Assembly (NCBI GenBank): GCA_964551305.1
Contig: CAZKBT010000015.1
Span: 1-55,929, forward strand
Direction: 5' to 3'
DNA from: JBAZDC01 sp041654595
GTDB lineage: Bacteria > Pseudomonadota > Gammaproteobacteria > Burkholderiales > Burkholderiaceae_B
DNA: 55,929 bases
Made by a program: the position numbers and the translations under genes. Below are positions 43,012 to 51,513 of the stretch, in pieces (position 1 is the stretch's first letter; each line of letters starts with the position of its first letter). The notes under the pieces are model-generated. The model was not told the DNA's origin and did no database searches. It worked only from the letters and a program-made list of their open reading frames with translations.

Positions 43012-44094
43012 ATGGAGAGAGTAGGCGGTGACGCGGGCCATAAACGTATCCGGTCGTCTTTATCGGAGGATGAGTACGATCGTGCCGCTAATGCGCGGCG
43101 AGACACGATAAATCGGGCTCAGCAGTCGTGGAATCGGGTAGCGGACTGGTTCGCTGAAGACCATCGAGACGAGGCAAATAGATGTTTGCTTGAACTGTGT
43201 TCCGATGGTTCGACGGATATAGGTCGACTTGAGAGTTTTTGCAGGCTCAGGAAGCTTGCCGGCGAAAGCTACAAAGCGAGATTTTCGGATAGCGTAAGCC
43301 ATGAAAATATTCGCACGTATACCCTCGAACTGGATGGGGCTGGCAACCTGAATCTCGAGTTGTCGCGAGAAACGAGCGCGGTCCTGGATAAGATCTTTGA
43401 ACTACAGTGCGATGCGGACGAGTATCAGGCGCTCGGTCTGGCATTTACGCAGACCAGAGCGGTGGCGGAACTGGTTCGAAGAGCGTGGAATGAGCAAGAC
43501 GTGGATCTTGATCTCTATGAGTATCCGTTCTGTTTATCCCTTCCCGCTTTGCCTGACACGATAGGTGAATTATTGATGCAGAGGAGCTATCTCTTGACGA
43601 GGTTGCCCGAGCTGCCTGCCTCCCTTAGCAGGCTGAGTTTAGAAAGATGTCAACTATTAAAGACATTGCCGGCTTTACCTCCGTCTTTAACAGTACTGGC
43701 ATTGATGGATGCTCCGTTACTCACAGAATTGCCTACGTTGCCGAATACATTGGAGGGGCTGTGGCTGATTGGATGTAGTTCTCTGGTGGCCTTGCCCGAG
43801 CTGCCTGCGTCGCTCCTGGAACTGGATTTGTCGTTTTGCGAGTCGCTGGCGACTGTGTCCGAGCTGCCTCGGTCGCTCAGGAGCTTGATCTTGGTCGACT
43901 GTCCCGACAGCTGGGATCAAGTCCTGTTGCAGGGCGGCGTGGACCTTCCTGACGACTTGATAACGTATATTGACACCGATGGCGAACGTCTTGAACTGTT
44001 CGGGGAGAATGCCGATTTTGACTTCGACGAGCCGGATGCCGCCGGCGTCCCGGGCTCTCGCGAGCCTTGGTATGAAAGCCTGAAAGGCGGATGA
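43012..44094 (+). CDS. Leucine-rich-repeat protein of LPX (YopM/IpaH) type
   Basis: A 360-residue protein. Residues 1-165 are charged and helical, with no signal peptide. Residues about 172-297 hold six consecutive 21-residue leucine-rich repeats, each opening with LPxLP or a variant (LPALPDT, LPELPAS, LPALPPS, LPTLPNT, LPELPAS, VSELPRS). This LPX form is typical of type III effectors such as YopM, IpaH and SspH. The last 60 residues are very acidic (ENADFDFDEPDAAG). There is no room for the NEL ubiquitin-ligase domain of IpaH. ATG 43012 has GGAGG at 6 bp. Base composition is lower in GC than flanking core genes. Effector status is inference. Confidence 0.75.
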   Translation: MERVGGDAGHKRIRSSLSEDEYDRAANARRDTINRAQQSWNRVADWFAEDHRDEANRCLLELCSDGSTDIGRLESFCRLRKLAGESYKARFSDSVSHENIRTYTLELDGAGNLNLELSRETSAVLDKIFELQCDADEYQALGLAFTQTRAVAELVRRAWNEQDVDLDLYEYPFCLSLPALPDTIGELLMQRSYLLTRLPELPASLSRLSLERCQLLKTLPALPPSLTVLALMDAPLLTELPTLPNTLEGLWLIGCSSLVALPELPASLLELDLSFCESLATVSELPRSLRSLILVDCPDSWDQVLLQGGVDLPDDLITYIDTDGERLELFGENADFDFDEPDAAGVPGSREPWYESLKGG

Positions 44095-44166
44095 CGACAT
44101 TCAGGCTCTTCATCGTTTCCGGAACGCCATTGAAACGTAGCCTGCGTTCGCGCCTGCATGCAGGGA

Positions 44167-44610
44167 TCAAGGAGGGCTGGCATCACGCAGATGCAGCAGG
44201 GGAAACGGTAGTCCTTGAGGGTCGGTTGGCGAGCGACCGGCGACCAGGAAACCATTGGACAGATAGAATCCCACCGCACGCGGATTTTGCTCGTTTACAT
44301 CCACTTCCAGCTGGCCTTTCAATCGTCTCGAATGTTCAAGCATGATTTTTCCTCCTCCCTGCCGAAAGCTGGTTGGAGAAATAAACAATGCCTCAAGCTT
44401 GTTGTCGTTCAGCCCCATGAAACCGATGGGCGCTGATGCCTCATCACACAATACCCATACTTCAAGGCCCGGCAAGGCTTGATCGCGAACTATGGGTAGA
44501 AGTGCCTGAATATCCTGCTCTGACAGGAAATCATGTGACGCCCGCACCGATTGCTCCCATATTACAAGGAGAGTCTGATGATCTTCCGGTTGTCCTTTTC
44601 GAATCTTCAT
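44167..44610 (-). CDS. GNAT acetyltransferase, YjaB-like
   Basis: A 147-residue N-acetyltransferase. The order LLVIWEQSVRASHDFLSE, PIGFMGLNDNKLEALFI, the acetyl-CoA loop region RQGGGKIMLEHS and VDVNEQNPRAVGFYLSNGF, ending GLPFPLLHL, closely follows Escherichia coli YjaB. The usual Q/RxxGxG/A loop reads FRQGGGK, slightly shifted from normal. The acceptor is unknown. The ATG at 44610 is preferred; the upstream open frame to 44709 lacks homology. It is in the AT-richer patch next to tRNA-Gly. Confidence 0.82.
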   Translation of the reverse strand: MKIRKGQPEDHQTLLVIWEQSVRASHDFLSEQDIQALLPIVRDQALPGLEVWVLCDEASAPIGFMGLNDNKLEALFISPTSFRQGGGKIMLEHSRRLKGQLEVDVNEQNPRAVGFYLSNGFLVAGRSPTDPQGLPFPLLHLRDASPP

Positions 44611-44875
44611 GTGCGCCGAGTGCTTCAATTTGCGGTCATGTCCTTGCCCCGGCAACGATGAGACACTATCAGTCGAAATCGCTTCCTGGAGCCACCTCGG
44701 GGCTTGCATCCGCCGATATTGTACGAGCTGGATCTGGGGATGAGAAGATTGTTCAGGTTGGGTTTTCGGGGTTCGAGAAGGTGGAAAGTGGCGAGAGGGG
44801 ATGGGGCGATCGGAGTTGTGGGGGAGACGGAGATAGTAAGCGCGTAACTTAAAATTGATATTCTACGAGGATTCG

Positions 44876-45349
44876 ATGGAAGTCAGACGATTCAGATCAG
44901 GGGACGAGGGTGCGTTATTTCAGGTCTTTCTATCGGCGGTGCGTGACGTTGCATCACGTGACTATACCCCTGCACAAATAGAGGCTTGGGCACCGACAGA
45001 CATCGTCCCGGAAGTGTGGGCTAGCCGCATGATGGAATTACGGCCGTTTATCGTTGAAGCCGGAGGTGAAATTGTTGGGTACGCCGACATTCAGCCCAAT
45101 GGATATATCGATCATTTTTTTGTGTCGGGAGCCTACCAGCGGCAAGGCGTCGGTAGCTTGTTGATGAGCCGTATCCATGACGAAGCCAAGTTGCTGGGAG
45201 TTAGTCAACTCACGGCGAACGTGAGCAGGACCGCTGAGCCCTTCTTTCTACACCACGGTTTTCAAGTGATGAAGCGAGAATTTCCTATTCGGCGGGGCGT
45301 GACACTGCAGAATGCGTTGATGCAAAAAGACTTCCATCACAGGACATGA
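44876..45349 (+). CDS. GNAT family N-acetyltransferase
   Basis: A 157-residue acetyltransferase. MEVRRFRSGDEGALFQVFL opens the fold, EIVGYADIQPNGYIDHFFV is the central sheet, and YQRQGVGSLLMSRIHDEA is a canonical acetyl-CoA binding loop (QxxGxG/A). FFLHHGFQVMKRE is the C-terminal FYxxxGF motif. The start at 44876 has AGGA upstream; an in-frame TTG at 44855 is less likely. Substrate unknown. It ends 55 bp before the bidirectional terminator at 45405. Confidence 0.85.
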   Translation: MEVRRFRSGDEGALFQVFLSAVRDVASRDYTPAQIEAWAPTDIVPEVWASRMMELRPFIVEAGGEIVGYADIQPNGYIDHFFVSGAYQRQGVGSLLMSRIHDEAKLLGVSQLTANVSRTAEPFFLHHGFQVMKREFPIRRGVTLQNALMQKDFHHRT

Positions 45350-45404
45350 TTATCGTCCGTGATGAGTCGGAAGCCTCCATTAAGAATGATTAGGCATAAA
45401 CGCA

Positions 45405-45434
45405 AAAAATCCCAGACCGAAGTCTGGGATTTTT
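45405..45434. terminator. Bidirectional intrinsic terminator
   Basis: Stem AAAAATCCCAGAC / GTCTGGGATTTTT, 13 bp with a 4-base loop. The A-run on one side and T-run on the other let it serve both the acetyltransferase (plus) and tRNA-Gly (minus, 8 bp after its 3' end). Confidence 0.88.
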
Positions 45435-45441
45435 AAAATCT

Positions 45442-45517
45442 TGGAGCGGGAAACGAGTCTCGAACTCGCGACCTCAACCTTGGCAAGGTTGCGCTCTACC
45501 AACTGAGCTATTCCCGC
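45442..45517 (-). tRNA. tRNA-Gly (anticodon GCC)
   Basis: A complete 76-nt tRNA on the minus strand. The acceptor stem GCGGGAA pairs with TTCCCGC, the D arm is AGCTCAGTTGGTAGAGC, the anticodon loop CTTGCCA gives GCC, the T arm has GTTCGAGAC, and the CCA end is encoded. Promoter is at 45566-45594. Confidence 0.96.
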
Positions 45518-45865
45518 GTTTCCCCCGTCTTGATTCTGTTACGAATCAATCGAAGTAAGCTTTGCATTATAGGGCATTTTTTTGATGAGTGCAAATCCAA
45601 AAAGATTCTTTTTTCATTGCTTCATCGAAAATTCGAACCTTCGATTCGATCAGCCAATACGAAAAAGAAGGTAATGCCACCTTCCTTATCAGCCCTTTAC
45701 CAATGTCAGGGCAGGCTCGATAACCAACTCCAACCTCGGAAAAGGAAAAAAATTATAGCATGCTTTTATTCCGCGACCGGGGACTCAAAACCCGCTTTTC
45801 CGATTCCGTATTCACTCCGACACACGGTATGCTTACGGTTTGTTTTTCAATGACTGGATGAATTC
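45518..45865. other. Gene-free AT-rich region between tRNA-Gly and murB
   Basis: About 350 bp with no credible gene. It holds the tRNA-Gly promoter (45566-45594) on the minus strand and must hold the murB promoter on the plus strand, which I could not place. Confidence 0.6.
45566..45594 (-). promoter_or_regulatory. Sigma-70 promoter of tRNA-Gly
   Basis: On the minus strand, -35 TTGCAC (45594-45589), 17-bp spacer, perfect -10 TATAAT (45571-45566). It would start the transcript near 45559, about 42 bases ahead of the tRNA 5' end. Confidence 0.75.
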
Positions 45866-46882
45866 GTGCTGCAAGTTGCTCAACAGGACCTGACGCCAAA
45901 CAATACGCTGGGTTTATCGGTGCGTGCCAGGCGCGTCGTGACGTATACCGACGTTTCCGAGCTTGAGGCGCTGAGCGGGCTGGCGCGATCATACTCGGAC
46001 GTCGTGGTGCTGGGCGGTGGTAGCAACGTGGTCATGGCGGCCGACCTGGAGCCGCTCGTCATCAAGGTTCAGTCGCGCGGCATCCGTGTCGTGGAGACGA
46101 CGGCCGATGGTTGGGTGGTGGAAGCCCAGGCGGGCGAATCCTGGCACGAGTTCGTCGCTCATTGCGTGGAACAAGGCTGGCACGGCCTGGAGAATCTGGC
46201 CTTGATTCCCGGCACGGTGGGGGCGGCCCCGGTGCAGAATATCGGCGCCTACGGCGTCGAGCTGGACCAGCGTTTGCACAGCGTGCAGGCGTGGAATGTG
46301 CGACACGCCCGCCTGGAGACGAAGTCCGTCGACGAGTGCGGGTTCGCGTATCGGCACAGTATGTTCAAGCAAGCGCCCGCCGGGCAGTGGCTGATCGTGG
46401 GGGTGAGATTCAACCTGTCGCGTTCTTTTCAGCCTGTCTTGGACTATCCGGACCTGCGTTCACGCAAGGAGTGGCAAGAAGGCAGGCCCGCGACGGCGCG
46501 GCAGGTCTTTGAGGCGGTTTGCGACATTCGCAGGCAAAAGCTGCCGGATCCGGCACAGTACGGCAATGCGGGAAGTTTTTTCAAGAATCCCGTGGTGGAC
46601 GCGGGCACGCGCGACGCGTTGCGGCAGGCGTATCCGGGTCTGGTCAGCTATGCCCAACCGGATGGCGGATACAAATTGGCGGCGGGCTGGTTGATCGAAC
46701 AGGCCGGCTGGAAGGGCAGGCGGCTGGGGCCCGTCGGGATGCATGACCGCCAGGCGCTGGTGCTGGTCAATTACGGAGGCGCTACGGCTCGGGATGTGCT
46801 TGCCTTGGCGCAATCGGTGAAGACGGATGTGTCGGCGCGTTTCGGCGTCCGACTGGAGCAGGAACCCGTCCTGGTGGGGTGA
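45866..46882 (+). CDS. murB: UDP-N-acetylmuramate dehydrogenase
   Basis: A 338-residue FAD enzyme that reduces UDP-N-acetylenolpyruvoylglucosamine with NADPH in cell-wall precursor synthesis. FAD-binding motifs are VLGGGSNVVMA (about 49) and NLALIPGTVGAAPVQNIGAYG (about 110). FAYRHSMFK holds the catalytic-site Arg/Tyr region, NAGSFFKNPVV the serine that protonates the intermediate, and the C-terminal domain ends with the type I (Escherichia coli-like) pattern. The start is a GTG at 45866; ATG at 45858 is out of frame. It converges with dapB. Confidence 0.94.
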   Translation: MLQVAQQDLTPNNTLGLSVRARRVVTYTDVSELEALSGLARSYSDVVVLGGGSNVVMAADLEPLVIKVQSRGIRVVETTADGWVVEAQAGESWHEFVAHCVEQGWHGLENLALIPGTVGAAPVQNIGAYGVELDQRLHSVQAWNVRHARLETKSVDECGFAYRHSMFKQAPAGQWLIVGVRFNLSRSFQPVLDYPDLRSRKEWQEGRPATARQVFEAVCDIRRQKLPDPAQYGNAGSFFKNPVVDAGTRDALRQAYPGLVSYAQPDGGYKLAAGWLIEQAGWKGRRLGPVGMHDRQALVLVNYGGATARDVLALAQSVKTDVSARFGVRLEQEPVLVG

Positions 46883-46902
46883 TCGGGCTCCCGTTGCCGG
46901 GT

Positions 46903-46921
46903 CCGGCCGGCATTCGGCCGG
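46903..46921. terminator. Hairpin between murB and dapB
   Basis: CCGGCCG / CGGCCGG, 7-bp stem with a 5-base loop, in the 52-bp gap between two convergent stops. No U-run, so moderate support. Confidence 0.4.
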
Positions 46922-46934
46922 TATCGGACAGACC

Positions 46935-47726
46935 TCAGGTCGCCAGCACGTCCTGCATGTCGAACAGGCCGAATTCCTTGCGCGCCAGGTAACGCGCGGC
47001 GCGCAGGCTGCCTTGCGCGTAGGTGTTTCGGTTGCTGGAACGGTGGGTGATTTCGATCCGCTCGCCTTGTCCGCAGAAATAAACGGTATGGTCGCCGACG
47101 ATGTCGCCGCCGCGGACCACGGAAAAGCCGATGCGTCCTGTTTCGCGTGCGCCCGTTTCACCGTGGCGCGCCCAATCGGCGATGTCGTCCAGTTTCTTGC
47201 CCCATGCATGGGCGACGGTTTCGCCCATGGCCAGGGCGGTGCCCGAAGGCGCATCGACCTTGTTGCGGTGATGCGCTTCGAACACTTCGACGTCATAGCC
47301 GGAATTCAGCAGCCGCGCCGCCATGTCCAGCAGGCGCAGAGTGACGTTGACGCCGACGCTCATGTTGGGGGCGAAGACGACGGCGACTTTCTGGCTGGCT
47401 GCGTGTATGGCCTGTTTTTGATCGGCGGAAAAGCCGGTGGTGCCGATGACGCATTTGACCCGGTGGGCGACGCAGGCCTGTAGATGGGTCAAGGTGCCTT
47501 CGGGACGCGTGAAGTCGATCAGGCAGTCGGCATTGGCCAGCTGGTCCAGGTCGGCGGTGATGGCGACCCCGGTGTCCTGGCCCAGGAAGAGTCCGGCATC
47601 CTGGCCGAGCGCGGGGCTGCCGGGATGTTCGAGCGCGACGGTAAGCGCCAGGTCGGGGCTTTGCAGGACGCTTTCTATCAGCATGCGGCCCATGCGGCCG
47701 CTTGCGCCGGCAATGGCAATTTTCAT
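46935..47726 (-). CDS. dapB: 4-hydroxy-tetrahydrodipicolinate reductase
   Basis: A 263-residue enzyme of lysine/diaminopimelate synthesis. The nucleotide-binding site is IAGASGRMGRMLIE at the N-terminus. DFTRPEGT and GTTGFS are the dinucleotide-contact loops. The catalytic histidine/lysine signature is EAHHRNKVDAPSGTALAMG (about 155), and GDHTVYF and THRSSNRNTYAQGSL end the protein. It uses NAD(P)H. The start at 47726 has AGGAA upstream. It follows bamE by 12 bp, so they may be co-transcribed. Confidence 0.95.
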   Translation of the reverse strand: MKIAIAGASGRMGRMLIESVLQSPDLALTVALEHPGSPALGQDAGLFLGQDTGVAITADLDQLANADCLIDFTRPEGTLTHLQACVAHRVKCVIGTTGFSADQKQAIHAASQKVAVVFAPNMSVGVNVTLRLLDMAARLLNSGYDVEVFEAHHRNKVDAPSGTALAMGETVAHAWGKKLDDIADWARHGETGARETGRIGFSVVRGGDIVGDHTVYFCGQGERIEITHRSSNRNTYAQGSLRAARYLARKEFGLFDMQDVLAT

Positions 47727-47738
47727 CTTTGACTGTTC

Positions 47739-48197
47739 CTAGCGTAGGGGTTCGGCTGCCGCGGGCTGTCCGGTGTTGGCGCCGGGGGCGGGTGCGGCGC
47801 CGGCGTTGGAGCCCGTGTCGACTTTCTCATAAGGCTGGCGATCCGGCTGCTGGTCGCCGTCCCAGCGCGCCAGGCTGTCGCCTTCGAACCAGACCGTGAA
47901 TTTGCGTTGCTGTTCTTTTCCGTAGCCAGGCTTGTTATAGTACGGATAGTCCCAGCGATCTGAACGGAAGATGTCCTGCAAGGTCGGCGTGCCCAGGATG
48001 TAGCGGACTTGTTCGCGCGTCATGCCTTGCTGGAGTTGGGCGACCTGTTCGGCCGTGATCCAATTGCCCTGTTGCATGTTGGGGCGGTACGGAAAGCCCC
48101 AGTTTTGGGTGCCGCACGCGGAAACGGTCATGGCGACGGCGCCGGCGATCAAGCCGGTTCGGACCATGGAAATAATGGGTTTAGCAATCGTCAGCAC
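47739..48197 (-). CDS. bamE: Outer membrane assembly lipoprotein BamE (OmlA/SmpA)
   Basis: A 152-residue lipoprotein. The lipobox is AMTVSACG, with Cys28 as the predicted acylation site. The BamE fold follows: MQQGNWITAEQVAQLQQGMT, REQVRYILGTP, and DIFRSDRWDYPYY. A low-complexity Ala/Pro/Gly tail (about 125-152) extends beyond the core. It is part of the outer-membrane beta-barrel assembly machine. The start is GTG at 48197 with AGGGG 7 bp upstream. It lies divergent to fur, the usual arrangement in proteobacteria. Confidence 0.92.
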   Translation of the reverse strand: MLTIAKPIISMVRTGLIAGAVAMTVSACGTQNWGFPYRPNMQQGNWITAEQVAQLQQGMTREQVRYILGTPTLQDIFRSDRWDYPYYNKPGYGKEQQRKFTVWFEGDSLARWDGDQQPDRQPYEKVDTGSNAGAAPAPGANTGQPAAAEPLR

Positions 48198-48344
48198 GAA
48201 ACGCCCCTGTTTAATTCAGATAGGAGTAAAAACGTTATCATAAAGGTATAAGAATAAACGCATAATAGCGTTAGTCGGCATCGGACGTCTTGCGCAGTGT
48301 TCGCAGACGCGAATCTTTACTTACCGCCAGAGATAATTTTAGCT

Positions 48345-48776
48345 ATGAATGACCAGACTGAACTTAAAAACATGGGCCTTAAGGCGACGTTTCCCCGCCT
48401 TAAGATTCTGGATATTTTTCGTCGGGCGGATTTTCGCCACCAGAGCGCGGAAGATGTCTACCGCACGCTGGTCGCCGAGGACGTCGACATCGGCCTGGCG
48501 ACCGTTTATCGCGTATTGACCCAGTTCGAGCAGGCAGGCATCTTGGTGCGCAGCCAGTTCGACGGCGGAAAGGCCGTTTTCGAGCTCAATGACGGCGATC
48601 ATCACGATCACTTGATTTGCACGAATTGCGGCAAGGTCGTCGAATTCGCGGATCCTGAAATCGAAAAACGCCAGCACAAGGTGGCGAAGGATCAGGGTTT
48701 CGCGCTCGAAAGCCATACGATGCTGCTCTACGGCATCTGCTCCAACTGCTCCAGCAACGCGAAACGCGCCGGATAG
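48345..48776 (+). CDS. fur: Ferric uptake regulator Fur
   Basis: A 143-residue iron-sensing repressor. The winged helix (1-85) has GLKATFPRLKILDIF and VDIGLATVYRVLTQFEQAG, the DNA-recognition helix. The metal sites are visible in DGDHHDHLICTNCGK and the second zinc pair CSNC near the C-terminus. It would act on the Fur-like boxes found at 3259, 5568 and 7702. The ATG at 48345 is preferred over a longer frame. It is divergent from bamE and convergent with recN. Confidence 0.96.
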   Translation: MNDQTELKNMGLKATFPRLKILDIFRRADFRHQSAEDVYRTLVAEDVDIGLATVYRVLTQFEQAGILVRSQFDGGKAVFELNDGDHHDHLICTNCGKVVEFADPEIEKRQHKVAKDQGFALESHTMLLYGICSNCSSNAKRAG

Positions 48777-48846
48777 CCCGCCTGCGCCGCCATGGCATGC
48801 TCGCAACCTGCCTCGCCCAAGCAGGGCGGCGGGCACGGCTAGGGTC

Positions 48847-50490
48847 TTAATCGGCGGCCAACATCTCTCTTGCGTGTTTGCGCGTCGTATCGGTAATTTT
48901 CAGCCCGCCCAGCATGCGGGCTATTTCATTTATGCGGCCGGATTTGTCCAGCGCCTTGATCGCCGATACGGTCGCCGTGCCGGACGTCGCTTTGTTGACC
49001 TGATAATGGTGGGCGCCACGGGCCGCGACCTGCGGCAAGTGGGTGACGCACAGGACTTGATGGCGTTGCCCCAGCGTTTGCAGCAGTCGGCCCACGACTT
49101 CGGCCACGGCGCCGCCCACCCCGGTATCGACTTCGTCGAAAATCAAGGTGGGCACGCGGGCCGCCCGGCTCGCAATGACGGACAGCGCCAGTGAAATCCG
49201 CGCCAGTTCGCCTCCGGAGACCACCTTGGCAAGCGGCCGGGGCGCGACGCCGGCGTGGCCGGCGACCAGGAATTCGACGTTTTCCTGGCCGTGGGCGCCG
49301 GGCTCGCACGGATGCAGCGCGATGTCGAGCTTGCCGCCTTGCATGGCCAGGGTCTGCATCATGGCGGTGACTTCGTTGGCCAGGACGGCGCCCGCGGCCT
49401 GCCTGGCCTTGGTAAGTTGCTGGCACAGATCGGTGTGCCGCGCCTGGGCTTCGTCTTTTGAGCGGGCGAGCGCCGGAAGGTCGGCCTGGGTTTGCGAGGT
49501 CTTCAGCTGGTGTTCGAGGTCTTGTCGCAAGGCGTGCAAGGCTTCGGGCTCGACCTTGAACTTGCGCGCTGCGTCGAAGATGGCCGAGAGCCGCCGTTCG
49601 GCATGGGCCAGCTTTTCCGGATCCAGCTCCAGCTTATCCAGATAGCTGTTCAGGTCGGAAAGCGCTTCCTGGCTGGCGATGACCGCCGATTGCAGCGCGT
49701 CGTATACCTGTTGCAGGTTGGGATCGTGGCGCAGCAGCCGCTGGATCTGGTGCGCCGCCGCGTTCAGGGCCAGGAGCGCGGAGCCTTGCTCGTCATCCAG
49801 GGCGCTGGCGGTCGCGGTTACGCCTTCGATCAGCGACTGCGCATGGGCCAGGCGGTTGTGGTCGGCATTGACCGTTTCCCATTCGCCGTCTTTCAGGTCA
49901 AGTTGTTCCAGTTCGCTTAGCTGCCACGTCAGGCGCTCTTGTTCCTGTTCCAGCTGGGCGGCGTTGCGCTGGGCGTCGTCCAGCGCCTTGGCGGCGGCGG
50001 CCAGCGCCTGCCAGGCCCTGCGCGTTTCGTGCGCCAGCGCGGTGTGGTTGCCTTGCTCGTCGAGCAAGGCGCGCTGGCTGGCCGGGCTCAGCAGGCTTTG
50101 GTGGGCGTGCTGCCCGTGGATGTCGACCAGTTGTTCGCTGAGTGTACGCAGCTGGCTGAGCGCGACGGGCAGGCCGTTGATAAAAGATCGGCTGCGCGCC
50201 TTGTTGTCGATGACCCGGCGCAGTACCAGCGCATCGTCGTCCAGTTCCTGTTCCTGTAGCCAGGGCTTGAGGGAATCGGGCGTGTCGAAGACGGCGGTGA
50301 TGTCGGCCTGCTTGGCGCCTTCCCGAATCACGGAAGTATCGGCGCGCGCCCCGAGCGCGAGCGACAGCGCGTCGATCAGGATGGATTTTCCCGCGCCGGT
50401 TTCGCCGGAAAAGACGGTGAAGCCTTCGTCGAACTGGATTTCGGTCTGGTCGACGATGACGAAATCTCGGACGTGCAGGGTGCGCAGCAT
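48847..50490 (-). CDS. recN: DNA repair protein RecN
   Basis: A 547-residue SMC-like ATPase of double-strand break repair. Walker A is GETGAGKSILIDAL (about 30), long coiled coil occupies about 150-360, the signature VVSGGELARISLALSV and Walker B LIFDEVDTGVGG follow. It begins 3 bp from the nadK stop, so the two genes form an operon, the common arrangement in proteobacteria. An SOS (LexA) box was not identified in front of nadK. Confidence 0.95.
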   Translation of the reverse strand: MLRTLHVRDFVIVDQTEIQFDEGFTVFSGETGAGKSILIDALSLALGARADTSVIREGAKQADITAVFDTPDSLKPWLQEQELDDDALVLRRVIDNKARSRSFINGLPVALSQLRTLSEQLVDIHGQHAHQSLLSPASQRALLDEQGNHTALAHETRRAWQALAAAAKALDDAQRNAAQLEQEQERLTWQLSELEQLDLKDGEWETVNADHNRLAHAQSLIEGVTATASALDDEQGSALLALNAAAHQIQRLLRHDPNLQQVYDALQSAVIASQEALSDLNSYLDKLELDPEKLAHAERRLSAIFDAARKFKVEPEALHALRQDLEHQLKTSQTQADLPALARSKDEAQARHTDLCQQLTKARQAAGAVLANEVTAMMQTLAMQGGKLDIALHPCEPGAHGQENVEFLVAGHAGVAPRPLAKVVSGGELARISLALSVIASRAARVPTLIFDEVDTGVGGAVAEVVGRLLQTLGQRHQVLCVTHLPQVAARGAHHYQVNKATSGTATVSAIKALDKSGRINEIARMLGGLKITDTTRKHAREMLAAD

Positions 50491-50493
50491 GGA

Positions 50494-51393
50494 TTATTCG
50501 TCTTCCGAAGTGGGTTGGGGCATGTGATTCCAGTGCAGTTTGCGGCGCAGTGTGGAAAAAAAGCTGTAACCATCCGGATGGATGAACGGTACCGTGTTCT
50601 TGGCACGTCGCACGTCGACCCGGTCGCCGGGCTGGCAATCGGACCACGTCTGCATGTCGAAGTGGACGCTGGCCCCCGATTCGACTCTGCCCAGCGCCGT
50701 AATGGTCATGCTGAGCGTGCCCGTGTCGGGCAGGACGATGGGCCGGTTCGACAGGGTCTGCGGGGCGACGGGCACCAGCAGGATGGCCTTGACGCCGGGG
50801 TGCAGGATGGGACCGTTGGCCGATAGCGAATAGGCCGTGGAGCCTGTGGGCGTGGCGATGATCAACCCGTCCGAGCGCTGGCTGTGCATGAAGGCGCCGT
50901 CCAGCTCCACGCGCACTTCGATCATGCCGCCGCGGCCGGCGCGGTTGAGAACGACGTCGTTGAGCGCGAGGCCCGAGAACATGGTCTGGCCGTCGCGCAC
51001 GACGCGGCCTTCCAGCAAGACGCGCTCTTCGATGTTGAAATGGCCGTTGAGAACCCGGGTCAGGGCGTCGGTCGCGCTGTGCAGGGGGATGTCGGTAATG
51101 AAGCCCAGCCGGCCATGGTTGATGCCGATCAGGGGAACCTTGGCATCGGCCAGTTCCCGCGCGGCGCCGAGCATGGTGCCGTCTCCCCCCATGATGACGG
51201 CCAGGTCGGCCTGCTTGCCGATGTCCACGTAGTTTGCGCTCGGCAGCTCGGTGATGCGGGTGTTGCGCGCGGTTTCGCTTTCTATGAGCACTTTTCGTCC
51301 GGCGGACCGCAGGGTATCGGCCAGCCGGCGCAAGGGAGCGTCCAGCCCGCTGTCCTGGTGCCTGCCTATCAACGCTATGGTTTTGAAGTGCAT
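50494..51393 (-). CDS. nadK: NAD kinase
   Basis: A 299-residue enzyme that phosphorylates NAD to NADP with ATP. The GGDGTMLGAAREL motif (about 69) holds the catalytic Asp, and LALNDVVLNRAGRGGM (about 145) and TPTGSTAYSLSANGP (about 180) complete the active site. It is the first gene of the nadK-recN pair and divergent from hrcA. Confidence 0.95.
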   Translation of the reverse strand: MHFKTIALIGRHQDSGLDAPLRRLADTLRSAGRKVLIESETARNTRITELPSANYVDIGKQADLAVIMGGDGTMLGAARELADAKVPLIGINHGRLGFITDIPLHSATDALTRVLNGHFNIEERVLLEGRVVRDGQTMFSGLALNDVVLNRAGRGGMIEVRVELDGAFMHSQRSDGLIIATPTGSTAYSLSANGPILHPGVKAILLVPVAPQTLSNRPIVLPDTGTLSMTITALGRVESGASVHFDMQTWSDCQPGDRVDVRRAKNTVPFIHPDGYSFFSTLRRKLHWNHMPQPTSEDE

Positions 51394-51513
51394 AAAGGCT
51401 CGCGTTCTGATTGGTGGAATTAATGGAATAATAGCGATACTCTGAATTATAGAGTTGCACCGGGTTTTGTAACGGCATATGGACTACATTATGTCCATCA
51501 ATCTTCATTGACC

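Noticed and set aside
51394..51513. CIRCE element near hrcA
   Set aside because: No TTAGCACTC / GAGTGCTAA inverted repeat was found in this gap or before grpE.
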